A stretch of 64,000 nucleotides of DNA from Apoda limacodes. Its lineage: Eukaryota; Arthropoda; Insecta; Lepidoptera; Limacodidae. The notes beneath the pieces were generated by a model, which saw only the letters and a list, made by a program, of their open reading frames with translations, did no database searches and had not been told where the DNA came from. This document shows, in pieces, positions 33,481-45,315 of the stretch (position 1 is its first letter; every line of letters begins with the position of its first letter). A program made the position numbers and the translations under genes. The stretch is taken from assembly GCA_946406115.1 (NCBI GenBank), contig OX291551.1, positions 10,416,001 to 10,480,000 on the forward strand, given 5' to 3'.

Positions 33481-34680
33481 TGAAAATGCAAGTGTGTACT
33501 AAGTACACAAGTAGACGTCACTTGCACTCCGAGAATAATTAAAAAAAAAATGGTTCGGCAGCAACAACCGCATGAATAACTTATCTTATTATCGGCGCCA
33601 TATTGGATCTTAAAATTTTTGACACTAGTAAAATATTTGAATCTTGCGCTCTAAAACCCTACAGAACTTACAATCAAAGATTTATATAAATCCAATTCAT
33701 TTCGAATCCAAAAATTACTGATAAGGTTTGGATTCAGCCCCCTTAAATACCCTATAAAAATTAGTTGCATCGAAATGGAAAAATTGATTAGAAACATATG
33801 AACAAAAAAAATGAGTTTCAATATTTCTAAAAATCAGTTCGATTCTAGGTGTAGAAAATCGATTGAAAATAGTCGCAAAAAGAAAACACAATTTTAGCAC
33901 TATAGTAACTTCTCATCTCAGAGACAAGTTAATAAGTGGCCAGCTATTTCTATTTTTGTCGCGTTGTGGATTGCTGGCGTGTTATACTTCGTTGCGTACC
34001 AAAAAGCGACGATTGGCGTAGTTTTGGCGTTAATTTGATGAAACGTCTTCAAATTATTTTAAAAGCTGCGTCACGCTATATATGTAATTTTGGCGACTTA
34101 GATTTTAGAAACAAAAAGAGATACAGCAAAGTGACCTCACCTTAAACATACTTTTTCGACTTGCCAAAACAAGATACCAGAAAGTCGTTCTTTGAGACTT
34201 TTGAAGGGGAGAGACCCCCGTCAAAATGTTTTATTTTTCTAAAACGGCTAAAACACTATAAGTTATAAAGTATGGGTCTTAACAACTGCTGGTGTATAAC
34301 AAAATACTAAATTATTTATCAATACATATCATTAATAACAAGAACGACAAAAAATCCACGACTACTTCCAAAGAAAAAAGCTGCAAAATCCACACAGATC
34401 ATTTGCGACTGGAGAACACCCATTTTTACGAGTATATCTGCTGAAGGAAAATTCTGAAATCAATCCCTGGGGGTGTCTTAAAATTCATAAAACAAACCGC
34501 TGGAAGCTGTAGTCCAAAAAAGCTTAGCTAGATTTTAGGATTACTAAGATTACGCTATCTGTCTTACTACTTGTCAGTCTGGCCGTCTGTGTAACTATCC
34601 GACCTTTACGGCTCTGATGACTTTTAGAACTATTTGTTTTTACAGAATATGACAGTTTTATTCTCTGGGTTTTCTTAATA
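33481..34680. other. Unassigned stretch
   Basis: No gene or bounded element recognised in about 1.2 kb. Decayed repeat phrases appear at 34560-34640 ('gtctggccgtctgtgtaactatccgacc'). Confidence 0.35.
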
Positions 34681-34770
34681 AAAAAACCGGTCAAGTGTGA
34701 GTCAGGCTTGTACATTTTCTGATGGTGCGGAACCCTCGATGTGCTAGTACAACTCGCACTTAGCTGGTTT
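34681..34770. mobile_element. Inverted-repeat element ('accaagtgcgagtc' family), 90 bp
   Basis: AAAAAACCGGTCAAGTGTGA at the left and, in reverse complement, AAACCAGCTAAGTGCGAGTT at the right form a near-complete foldback around 'ttctgatggtgcggaaccctcgatgtgc'. It is a short version of the element at 4954-5238. About 20 bp beyond the right end a weak 5S-like string 'caaagttaagcagccgtgg' occurs (34792-34810). Confidence 0.6.
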
Positions 34771-34925
34771 CAAATCAAATTCACGCATCTCCAAAGTTAA
34801 GCAGCCGTGGCTCCGATACAGCCCATTTTTTTAATAACTAAGCAATATCAGAGCAAGTGCCAGAAGAAATTGTAAGTAAACAATGCATACTTATGCTCGT
34901 ATTATCTTCTGATTTTATATTACTA
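34771..34925. other. Short unassigned gap with a weak 5S-like string
   Basis: Apart from 'caaagttaagcagccgtgg' (34792-34810), nothing recognised. Confidence 0.3.
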
Positions 34926-35112
34926 CTAGCTGACCCGTCAGACGTTGTCCTGCATGATACCGACTGCAGCGCCATCTGCCGGGCTGATTTGTGAATCTAA
35001 ACCATTCAGGGCGCCACCCAAACACATACTAAAAAAATCATTTAAATCGGTCCAGCCGTTTAGGAGGAGTACAGTGTCATACACACGAACAGTAGAATTA
35101 TATATATAAAGA
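34926..35112 (-). mobile_element. Non-autonomous Helitron, 187 bp
   Basis: Minus strand starts TCTTTATATATATAATTCTA at 35112 and ends ...GACGGGTCAGCTAG at 34926, with A (34925) and T (35113) as host flanks. The internal 'gcgccacccaaacacatac' and 'aaatcggtccagccgtttagg' are typical of this short family. Confidence 0.8.
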
Positions 35113-35417
35113 TATTCCGACTTGGGAATATAGAAAAACCGCCTACATGCGTGCACTGCCTTTATCTGATGACTGCGGAATCAGACATGAGTGAGAGCAT
35201 AAACATTAAGGAGTAACATTGTTCAACAAGAGATTTATTTCACCTTAATTCGGTCGCAGTATATCACGCGGAGTACACTCGCATAAGATCTTCCTTATAA
35301 CATAAGATGTAGGTACCTTAGATACGTATTAATTAAATACAATACATTACAGTAACACACAACTTTTTTTCCTACGATTTTATTTTGATTGACAGTCATA
35401 AATTATTTTTTTATATA
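35113..35417. other. Unassigned stretch
   Basis: Nothing recognised. Confidence 0.35.
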
Positions 35418-35665
35418 CTTTTTAGGTGGGAAAAAAGCTTGCGGTCTTTCGCCTAATGGTAAGCGGTCACCGCAGCCTATGGGCGGTTCAAACACCTGGG
35501 GCATCACTTACGCGTTGCCGACCCCTTAAAAATCTTATAACTTCTTTCTTGAGGAACTCCATACTGAAAATCTTGACAGGGAGCGCATTACACAACCTAA
35601 GCGATCGCGTAAGATTTTTTTCTGTTACCACACTGTACGTGACCATTTAGGTTTTAGGGTGCTCT
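35418..35665 (-). mobile_element. Jockey-like LINE, 5'-truncated 3' end
   Basis: Matches the last ~250 bp of the LINE at 48734-49945, including 'taatggtaagcggtcaccgcagcctatggg', 'cacttacgcgttgccgacccctt', 'tcttgaggaactccatactg' and 'ctgtacgtgaccatttaggtt'. The antisense encodes the C-terminus of ORF2, now with frame damage. Confidence 0.85.
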
Positions 35666-38470
35666 AAATTACTTTTGGAACATATCTGAGACTTTTATTC
35701 CTAAATAAAATCCAAAATCGTTACAAACAATCGGTTCAAACAAAATATCAATTACCTAATAATGATAGAATAAAAAAGTACATAAAAGCGATATTTGCCT
35801 AAGAATAAAAAAAAAAATCACCTGCAACATATAAATGAATTTAGAATCTTTTTCGTTTGTTTTGTAAACATTTTACTTGATTGTATATTATCCGAAAGCG
35901 TCGTTATTACTGTGTAAAACAGCATGTTTTTATATAAATAACTGTGAAAGAAATAAATCAAACAACGATAAGGTGAGTGTTTCCGTTTATTGCAGTACAA
36001 AAACGTAAAACACCTTATACGTATAGTATCAGCATTAATGCGCACAGTAATGTTTTTGAGACAAGAAATAAATTTACAGAGAGTAGGTTGAACAGTATCG
36101 TAACAAGTTAAGATCGTAGTTTAACGAAGGTGTCGTTAAAAAGAAATGTGCCAGTTAATCAAGCCCTCGCATGACATTTATTAGTCCTGGTCCAGGGCGT
36201 GATCATTTAAGATTACTTCGAAATGCACTATTTACCTCACTCTGCTTGACAAATACCATCGCACTCCGTTCTTAAAGCTGCGTGTCGTATTTTTAGTTGT
36301 GACATGCATGTACTGTCGGCTCATGAAAATGTTAAGCACTTTAGGACTTTGTCACACTACAATAGTAGTTGACAAGGTGATAAGATTTTGAAGAAATTAT
36401 TTACGATTTGCAGTATAAACTGTAAGAACAAGAATAGTAAAAATGGTTCGATAGAGTAACATTGTCCATATTTTCTAAATTTATAAAAAAATTGCGAAAA
36501 CTATGTGTTTTTGCTGGGTTTTAAAAACGTAGTAAGCACATACCTTTAAAAATTTATATCTCAAAAATGTGCAATCGGAGGCTAATTTTACTTTCACTGT
36601 GTTTTTAATTTACAGTGCTCTTTCATGATTTCGTATATATGAAAGAAAATGGTTTATGCGCTGCATATGCATTATTTTGCGCATGGCGTCATTGATTTGT
36701 ATCATTCGTGTGAAGATGTGTTACATCATCAGCGTTGCCAGATTTTTTTGTGCCAAAGTGGAATTTCAAAACGTTTTGGGTCAAAATGCGAGATTCATTC
36801 CATAAAAGTAGGATTTAACATATTTTTTTATAATATTTAAAAATAATAAGCACTTATAATCGTTATTATCATATTACTATTGTTGCCAAAAGTTAAGAAT
36901 ATATTCTAATTTTTTTTTGTTTTTAACCTTTAATAGCTTAAATATATATATAATATTTGATTATGTTTTCATGAAACCAAAATTACTTATACATTTGTAA
37001 AAAAAAAATGGTTCTTTCATCCGACGTTTTTAAATTATTTTTGCATTAATGCGTTTATAGAAGCAGTTAAAAGTTATGGATGGTTTATGTGTATTAATAT
37101 AAATTTGGGGTTATTTATTCGTATTTGAAATATTTGGAATTTTAAAAAAGCGAGAAAGAGTCTGTCCTGTGCTCAAAAGTTAATTTCTGGCTAAAAAGCG
37201 GGACGCCCGGCGAAGACGAACATGAGTGTTATGAAAATATGCAGGATAACATTAGACTTTTGATTTTTTAACAAATGTTTGATCAGTGTCTCCCCATGTC
37301 GAAATATTTGAATAATATGACACAGGATTTTTGTCAGATATACAATTGTCTACCAAATTACTATTGTCTGACGTATAGAATCTGACGCTGTCTTGATAGA
37401 AAAATGACAACGTTCTAAAGGTGTTCAACATCTTCATGGGCCGACTTTACTTCGCGCTACATGCTAAAAGCTCATTTGAGATCATTAATTACCATAATGA
37501 TCATTAACCAAAACTCGTATGCGACTTACAAAATAAGACATGGAAGTTTTGATGTACAAGGTAAGTAGACGCACTCATATGTATAGCTAGATATTGTAGT
37601 TCGTAGGAGTTTCTATAATAACAAAACGTACAAGTTTCGATGTGGTGTAGTGATCTTTATTACCCTAGTAGAAATTATTATTGATGGTTTTGGGGTGGGC
37701 CACTGGCCCATTGTTAGTTGAGCGACGCGACGTTTAGATTTGGCCAACGATGTAGGGCCTATGCGGGATTTTTTTTTGTGCACATGTTACGAATAATCAC
37801 CCTGTATTGAGTAATATATAAGTATAAGCCTCATCTAAATATGCAACCATTGAACATCCACGTAATTGCTTGTACATATTATTGTATTACTAAGATTACA
37901 AATACAGTAATGCCTCTAATCAGCAAATCTGTCCAAGTAGAATATTACTCCCGAATGAAAAAACTACCGACGATATATGTATTATAATAAATGTGACTTC
38001 AAGTAACCTCAATAAAATATAGTTCCTCGCAGTACCGCGATATAAAAAAAATTCACTGTAAAGTGCCGTTAATTGTTAAATAGTGAAACTTTGTACATTT
38101 TATACATAATGTAAAAGCTATGGTGAATGAATGTTACAATGAAATATTGGTAGAAGTAAATATTTACACAAATTGTAGTTACAGCTATCCACAGAATTAG
38201 GAAATAGAAGCTCAAACATAAGAATGATATCTTTTGCATGTTCTGTTTTGAAACTAAAACGGTTCATCTTGCAAAACTAAGCCTTTTCTTATAGTGTTCC
38301 ATGGTATTGACTTGACTAATATGAATTTCGTTTTCCTATTTTTGAGTCCTTTAATTGTTTATCACCTTTCGTAGTTCCGTACAACTACAAAAATAAATTT
38401 AACAACCCGAAGCGTCACACTATTTATTTTTTATATATTACACTTACAAACAGAAGACACTTACAACAAT
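35666..38470. other. Long unassigned stretch
   Basis: About 2.8 kb, AT-rich. No gene, RNA gene or bounded element recognised. The ~60-codon frames at 36649-36840 (plus) and 37252-37437 (minus) have no known domain. A short inverted repeat 'tgggccactggccca' lies near 37696. Confidence 0.35.
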
Positions 38471-38905
38471 AATATACAAATAAATTTTTAGTTTTAGTGG
38501 TTATCGTAGTTAAAAAATGATTTTACATTATTTTTAGGCATGCAAAGTAATTTAAATTAAGTTATAAAATGGCACTTTCAACAAAGACATTAAAAAAAGT
38601 ATAATGTACAAACAAATGTTCAGTTTTAGTGGTTATCGCAGTTATAAAATGATTTTTACACGATTTTGACGTGACAACGTCTTATAAATTGGTTTGCCGG
38701 GTGACACTTCAAGAAACTGCGTTACGCTCCGCTCACGTTATGCGCTCACAATGAGAGCGAGTGAGAGGCACGCGCCCGCCTAAGAGCGAGAGAGACAGAC
38801 ATAAAATCATTGTCACGTAAAACTTTCGCCCGTATACCGACTTTACAGGCAACCAGTTTTTAGTATGCAAAGTAATTTAAATGAAGTGATAAAATGGCAA
38901 TGGCT
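38471..38905 (+). repeat. 132-bp tandem duplication, second unit interrupted
   Basis: Unit 1 (38471-38602) and unit 2 (from 38603) share 'gttttagtggttatcg-agtta-aaaatgatttt-aca' and 'atgcaaagtaatttaaat-aagt-ataaaatggca'. In unit 2 these halves are separated by about 195 bp of unrelated sequence (38661-38855). The insertion therefore happened in one copy, or the duplication copied the empty site. Confidence 0.8.
38661..38855. mobile_element. ~195-bp insertion nested in the duplicated unit
   Basis: GC-richer than its surroundings, with 'acgtgacaa' (38669-38677) facing 'ttgtcacgt' (38810-38818). The internal 'cgttacgctccgctcacgttatgcgctcac' and 'cgcgcccgcctaagagcgagagagac' are, from memory, a recurring lepidopteran repeat. 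It has no coding capacity. The empty-site comparison with unit 1 defines its limits to within a few bases. Confidence 0.6.
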
Positions 38906-39810
38906 TTCAGTGCTGAGATTACACTTATTTGTTGATAATAACATACGTGAAATCGTATCTTGCTGCCTACACGTTCCTTGTTTGTTATTTTATTACAAAG
39001 CAATGTAAATTGTGAAAATTACTTTGTTGTAATCTTAATGATCTAAATTGTGTTGTATAAAATCAAATTTATGATATGTTAAGTGACTATTTAATTAGGT
39101 TTTTATCCTGTGTCTTTTTTTTACTTGTTTAAATAATCATAAACAAAGAAAATGCGGATGTTGAAAGAAAGAGAAAGAGACCGCAGGTTAGTTTTTAAAG
39201 GATGTTCAATTTTATGAGGCTATTGCATAGTCCATAAGATAAATCACAGGAGGTTCTATGGTTTTATCTTTACTATGCGCCATTTTTTAATTCTTTAACT
39301 TACAATGGGTAACCAAAAAACATACAAGAGGAGAAGTCGGATAATTTAGTGGATTAATTTTTTAAACTAATGTGAGAAAGAATCAGTTTATTACATTTTT
39401 AATTTATTTCTAAACATATTTGGTACTCTGTAATTGTTGTAATTTTCTCCAAATACGTCTATGGCAACATTTTAAATGAGTACAAGGCTTTTTACAAAAA
39501 GTAGCTACCTAAAAGACATACTTTAATTAATTTCTAATTCTTGGAAAATGTTTACATAGTTCATTTAAATTTAACTACAATGAAATAGTCTCATATACTA
39601 GATAGGAAGACTAGATTATGGCCCGTATAATCTAAATTATATATATATATATTTTTTTTATACCTAAAGTCTCGCACATTATTATTATTTACAAAATATT
39701 TACACAAAAGTAGCGTTCTTTGCACTGCTTAAATGCGTTTAATGTCATAATGCAGCGAAGTTAAAAATATATAAATTCTGTATGATACACTGTACAAATC
39801 TTGGCGCATT
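38906..39810. other. Unassigned AT-rich stretch
   Basis: Includes a (TA)n tract at about 39636-39652. Nothing else recognised. Confidence 0.35.
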
Positions 39811-40447
39811 CTCTTTTGTTAGATTATTATTATTGCCTTAAGCGTATAATGTTCATTATATCGATCATCTCTTTGGTTGGATTATTATTATTGCCTTAAG
39901 CGTATAATGTACATTATATCGATCATCTCTTTGATTGAATTATTATTATTGCCTTAAGCGTATAATGTACATTATATCGATCATCTCTTTGGTTGGATTA
40001 TTATTATTGCCTTAAGCGTATAATGTACATTATATCGATCATCTCTTTGGTTAGATTATTATTATTGCCTTAAGCGTATAATGTTCATTATATTGATCAT
40101 CTCTTTGGTTGGATTATTATTATTGCCTTAAGCGTATAATGTACATTATATCGATCATCTCTTTGGTTAGATTATTATTATTGCCTTAAGCGTATAATGT
40201 ACATTATATCGATCATCTCTTTGGTTGGATTATTATTATTGCCTTAAGCGTATAATGTACATTATATCGATCATCTCTTTGGTTAGATTATTATTATTGC
40301 CTTAAGCGTATAATGTTCATTATATTGATCATCTCTTTGGTTGGATTATTATTATTGCCTTAAGCGTATAATGTTCATTATATCGATCATCTCTTTGGTT
40401 GGATTATTATTATTGCCTTAAGCGTATAATGTACATTATATCGATCA
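39811..40447 (+). repeat. Satellite array, 11 units of 58 bp
   Basis: The string 'gccttaagcgtataatg' recurs at exactly 58-bp spacing (starts 39835, 39893, 39951, 40009, 40067, 40125, 40183, 40241, 40299, 40357, 40415). Each unit has (ATT)n, then GCCTTAAGCG, then the 14-bp palindrome ATAATGTACATTAT (ATAATGTTCATTAT in units 1, 5, 9, 10), then TCGATC and CATCTCTTTGG. Units differ at only a few positions. Units 3-5 and 7-9 carry the same variants in the same order, indicating a four-unit (232-bp) higher-order duplication. Confidence 0.98.
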
Positions 40448-42726
40448 ACAAACGTCCATAAACTAACACTGCGCTGGGGTTAAATCAAAACTCCTTCAGC
40501 GTAAAAACTTGAAACAAACTCTTTGAAGCTTTTTCATCGTATTTCTTACAAAAATTGGGTTTGTTTGTTTGCGGTAGATCTTTTCGAGAGTTCGTAGGGA
40601 GCGTTTGCTAAAGGCTCTTTCCGATAATGTACTTTTGACAAGTGATGTAAATATATCAGCGGCACTCGGCCATAGAACCACATTTTTGGAGAACACAAGT
40701 TTTGTCACACAAGTTGAAGTCATGTTTTGTCTAGTTTTCATTCATTGCCCGACTACGGAGAGGATAATGGTTATAATTTTAGCAGTTTATATATGAATCT
40801 TAGGATGTTCATATATTCTTGTATAGCCCCTAAGCTACTTATCATAATTTCACAAATGAGGTGTCGTTACTCGTAAGTCGTCTTCGTTCCGAGTGTAGTC
40901 CGACTACGTGACGTCTTATTAAATTTAACATGGCGGATATGAATTGCAAAATTCTCTTACCGATGAAAAAAAAAATTACTACTACATGAAGTTTAATATC
41001 AAATGAAAGGCTTTTCGAAATTCTTGAACTTTGAAAATGCATAGCTTTATGTAACTTTTGTACCTATACGTATTGATACCTAGGTTATCTACTTAAAATT
41101 ATGTAATAAAAAAAAAATATTGATTCTCATTAAGAAGATTCCAAAAAATATTTTTTCCTTTGAGTAGCTTATCCATTCAAATTGAAAAGTAGATTATAGA
41201 TTTCTGTTATCGCCTTAAAAGTGTAAAATACAAATAAAGTTAAACGGCTACAGTAGACATCGTCATATTTGTATACAGATTTTTATACAGTAAATTGTAT
41301 TTTAAAACGTTGACTTGTTAAATACTTCTAAACAGCACTGAACTCCCAAACTAAAGATAAGAATTTCAGGCTATGAGTTTTGACAAAAAAAAAATCTAAT
41401 TTCATGCTTTTAAGTTTGTTTTTCGGTAGTCGGGATAGTTTTTCGGCTTTATTTTTTTTTCCAATGAATGTGTACAACTTTACATAGTAAATTGATTACC
41501 CATTTAAGGATTTTGTAGCCAAATGGCTAAAATAGAACTCTTATAGTCATGTCCGTCCGTCCGTATCTCAGAGCCTAATAATTACTCCATTTTATTATCG
41601 ACTCATGATATTGACCGATATGTATCTTATGTAAACTGCGATATATTTACACCTTTCCATACATAGAACTATTGTTTATTGTTACCGGTATCGTTGGATG
41701 GGTCGTCAAATTGCTTGTAACTTGTTAAGTTGCTTTTTTATCAGGTGCATATTTTGCGAGTCATTAGCCGCTTAACTTAAATACTGTCTACTCAACCCAT
41801 CTACATAATTTTTTATATTGCTTTAATAAAAACCTTACACTCTCTTTTCATACATTATTAAGAGTGTATTTGTGCGCACAGATTTTATACTTGCCTTTTG
41901 ATTTACATAACTTAAAAAGAAAATATTATCGTTTTGAATTTTTACATTTGAATTTATAACTTATGTATAAAACAAAACAAAAATCATTAACGAAATGGTA
42001 TGAGTAACACCTACCTATTTGCTATTAAGTCACTCCAAGAATTTAACGCTGGAAAAATATCCAAGCTAAATTCCTCGAGCTTAGGTGCAGACACAGTTCT
42101 CATTAAAATTCAGCAAACAGAATATCGAACGCGTCGGCATGACTCTCGGACTCACGTAGCTTGCAGCTCTCGCCATTTGAAGCGAGTAATTAATACGGGT
42201 ATGATGACATCTGTCGTCTGGAACGTTTACAATAAATATTTCATAAATGTTACTAATGTGTGAACACAGCACTTTAAATGTATATTTTCTTAAAATACCT
42301 GGTCACTAGTTAACATTAATTATCGGCAGCTACTATGTTTTGATTATGCTAGTAGAGATTGCTTGTGATGATATTGTATTTGACTTACTGGCAGTTAATA
42401 CGAAATAAGATTGTTTTTATACTTTTTACTTTTATTAGCTTATTAAATAAAAAAAAAATAATCGTGTGTAGTAGGTAAATGATTATTACTTAATTTTTGG
42501 AATGGGTAGTAATTATGATAATGTTACGGAATAGTAGTCGCATATGGATGTAACAATTCGTACTAAAGTAATACTTGAAAACGAATCTGCCTGTCGCCTT
42601 CTGGTTTTTAATTTTCTCAATTTCATCTATATTCATGTGTATACACTGCGTTACCATCTTACCATCTGTGTTGCAAATATTTGAACAGAGATAGTTCAGT
42701 TGGCGGAAAATAATATATACTGGGTG
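40448..42726. other. Unassigned stretch
   Basis: About 2.3 kb with no recognised gene. Overlapping 60-87-codon frames (for example 42000-42263) lack known domains. 'gtccgtccgtccgtatctc' near 41553 marks decayed repeat. Confidence 0.35.
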
Positions 42727-42729
42727 TTA

Positions 42730-43303
42730 GGCCCAGAACACATGGTGAAACGCAAAAGAAACGAAACTGCAACACCTAGTTACTTTTGAGTTTCATTTGA
42801 GGTTATGCCATGGACACCTTTGAGAGACCACACATAACGCAACCAGGTTGAAACCGGTTTCAAACGCAATGCAAATCAGTCGCATTGAAACCGGAGTGCA
42901 GGAAACTCATGTTTGCGTTCCATCGTTTCGCGGTTTTCTTCGATGCAACAAAATGGCTGATGACGAAAATAAAAACATTCAATTTGTATTGGAAGTTGAG
43001 AAGTATCCTCGTTTGTACAATACAACACTATCGAGCTACTCAAGCAGAACTGACACTGATAAAGCATGGGCAGAAAGTGGAAAAGCAATGAAGATACAAA
43101 TACATAACCACAACTTCTTCATCACTTAAGCTAGACATTTTACACGCGTCTGTTCTCAAAGAAACTAAAATGATTGTAATAATTTCATCACATTGTGGTA
43201 CAATTTCGGTTGCACCGTGCGTGGATAACGTCTGAAACTAGTTTCTAACCAATAATTTCAAAAGGGTTTCGTTGCAGTTGCGTTTCACCGTCTATTCTGG
43301 AGC
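42730..43303 (+). mobile_element. PIF/Harbinger-type DNA transposon, internally deleted, 574 bp
   Basis: The left end GGCCCAGAACACATGGTGAA and the right end in reverse complement GCTCCAGAATAGACGGTGAA, each continuing ACGCAA, form terminal inverted repeats. Identical TTA trinucleotides flank the element (42727-42729, 43304-43306), the 3-bp TWA target duplication of PIF/Harbinger transposons. Inside is the start of a MADF-domain protein, the DNA-binding partner these transposons encode beside their DDE transposase. No transposase is present, so the copy is non-autonomous. Confidence 0.85.
42953..43129 (+). CDS. Truncated MADF-domain protein of the Harbinger element
   Basis: The start at 42953 (aaaATGg) is chosen because the MADF homology begins just after it; an in-frame upstream extension to 42848 lies in the terminal repeat region and looks untranslated. 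Residues 1-40 include MADDENKNIQFVLEVEKYP, RLYNTTLSSYS and DKAWAESGKAMK. This fits the N-terminal half of the MADF/Myb-SANT-like fold (V-.-.-P-LY...Y......W). After GKAMK the homology stops and the frame ends 11 residues later, so helix 3 is missing, probably through internal deletion or loss of a splice site. In complete elements this protein brings the transposase to the DNA ends. Confidence 0.7.
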   Translation: MADDENKNIQFVLEVEKYPRLYNTTLSSYSSRTDTDKAWAESGKAMKIQIHNHNFFIT

Positions 43304-43306
43304 TTA

Positions 43307-43496
43307 GTGACATCGTAACGCAAATTATGCCGAAACACGAGATTTATCTAATACCATCAAAGGTCGTTTTGAATGCCATGGATTCAGTACATGATTATAA
43401 TATTCTAATTATCGTTCACATTTTGGGTCGGTATTTTTTTAACAATTTATATGTGTAACGTATTAATTGTGACTGTGGTCATTTCCTTGAACTCCA
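43307..43496. other. Short unassigned gap
   Basis: Nothing recognised between the Harbinger element and the Helitron. Confidence 0.3.
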
Positions 43497-43788
43497 TCTA
43501 TAATAATATTATAAATGCGAAAATGAGTATAGTTTTTCTTCTGTCACGTCGACCAGTGCATCCCATTTAAATTAAATTTTGCACAGGGATAGTTGATGAG
43601 ATAAAGAAGAACATTTTTTTTTTAGCCTGAAATATTTGACGGTAGGAATAAGTATAACCAAAATTCCACGTGGACGAACTATAGCTATAACAGCTTGCTA
43701 TAACAAACTTCCTTTCGACAATGAAGAAAGTGGAAATACCACGTCAACAACCGAATTGAGCGCAAGTGGAGCCGCTGGCAAAAGCTAG
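43497..43788 (+). mobile_element. Non-autonomous Helitron, 292 bp
   Basis: Starts TCTATAATAATATTATAAAT then GCGAAA, ends GAGCCGCTGGCAAAAGCTAG, with A (43496) and T (43789) outside. Shares the 'ccacgtggacgaactatagct' block and the 3' quarter with the minus-strand copy at 1857-2134. No coding capacity. Confidence 0.9.
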
Positions 43789-43972
43789 TTTTATAACGAA
43801 ATGAATTATTTTTCGTTTACCCGTTTCATTTTATTAACTTTTTCGCTAAAATTGAAAATGGTGTGAATAAAAATTCCTATTTTTATTTTTAATATTTGTT
43901 TCGATAGTCCGTTGCAGACATTTTGTGTTGTTTCAAAATTCTAACACCAAGGTGATCAGAGTCATGTACTGA

Positions 43973-44473
43973 GTCCATGGTATCAATTTGTGTTACGATG
44001 CCACTAATAACCCATATAATAAACACAATTTTGTCATGAGAAAAAAATTAGAAAATGTTGACATAACTGTAGGTTCTAGGATTGACGGGAAAGAAAACAG
44101 AGAAATTAGAATCTCAGGATATTCCGATTTCTACGCGACAGCGATTCTTATGGCTAGCAAAAAGTCCCTGAATATTTCAAATATCTTAAAGAGACAGTTA
44201 ATGTTTTCATCTTAAAGAGAAGAGTCCAGCTTAAAGCCTATTCCCAACGAATTTAGCAAGGCAGATTGTCTAAGCAGTGTCGAAGAAGTGATTGTTGCTA
44301 AACTTTCTGACCTCAGGCACAGAGCTTTGGATGCCTTCGCGTTCATTTCAAAGGTATGGTATGGTATAAATGTTACTATATTTGTACGGCATCATCAAAT
44401 CCCAGCATATTCTAAATCCCTCAAAGAAACAGTCAGTCAGTTTAAAGCAGGTTTCCTAAAAAAATCATCATAG
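43973..44473 (+). pseudogene. Unrecognised reading frame of ~165 codons with one internal stop
   Basis: One plus frame is open from after a TGA at 43970 to a TAG/TGA-type end at 44473, interrupted only by a TAA at 44213. The first part contains NVDITVGSRIDGKENREIRI and the second VIVAKLSDLRHRALDAFAFI. Composition is less AT-biased than the flanks. I recognise no domain and see no ATG in a good context at the start, so it may be an exon or, more likely, a decayed element-encoded protein. A single stop over this length is suggestive but not proof of former coding. Confidence 0.3.
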
Positions 44474-44984
44474 AAATAATATGAGCAGTGTGAATTTCGA
44501 AATTTTCTGAACCCAAGTTCGGAGATTAAGGCGCATCTATTTCAAAAGTAGTATCATATTTATATTTTCCAAATTAAATGTAAAGTGTACCTTTATTTCT
44601 CGTTAAGGTTCTTACAAGATACTACGAATAAACGCATTAGGAAAAAAATGTCTGTAGTAATAAATGTATGGAGATAAATAGTACAAACGTTAAAAGTTTG
44701 CGTAGATATCTGTGATATCGATTTTGATCTCCATTAGCCTGTAACTCCTAGACACAGCTCCTAGAAGACGAACACCGACACAGTCTAGGAACACAGAATC
44801 GTTATCCTTGTAAGGTAAAAGTCGGCGGGCCCCGTCCTAACTAACTCTACCGCATTAATATTTAACAAGCAATGCCCACTTTGTATTTAGATAGAATCCT
44901 TAATGATTTAAAGCCTAACCAACCTAAGAGGTTTTCTGATTTGTTATGATGGTTGCTGAATAAATGAATTTAGTATTATACTGC
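44474..44984. other. Unassigned stretch
   Basis: Nothing recognised. Confidence 0.35.
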
Positions 44985-45315
44985 ATTTTCCCGCGATTTC
45001 TTTCGACTTAAAAAAATAGAATTCAAGTATTCTGTTTTACCTACAAAAATATGCAAATTATCACACCCAATTTGCACCTCAGTGATGATTTTCCGAAAAC
45101 GGTTAAACCGGCCAGTCTTAAATTTCAACCTTGAGACCAAATACATTAATGGTTTTAGGTTCAAAAATGACTGATTTACAAACAAACTTCCGACGCTCAT
45201 TTAACCCCTTTAAGTGATGAAATTTTAGAAATCGTTTACTAGTGGAGCTCAAGTAAGGAACCCACTTGCAAAATTCCAAGTTTCTACACACAACGGTTTG
45301 GGCTATCAGTCAGTA
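44985..45315 (-). mobile_element. Helitron-like remnant
   Basis: 'cattttcccgcgatttctttcg' at the left and 'tgcaaaattccaagtttct-acacaacggtttgggctatcagtcagt' at the right correspond to the 3' and 5' halves of the minus-strand Helitron-like element at 17941-18320. Neither CTAG nor TC ends survive. Confidence 0.4.

Noticed and set aside
39811..40447. CRISPR-like regular array
   Set aside because: There are no unique spacers; the whole 58-bp unit repeats, and the sequence is eukaryotic satellite DNA.
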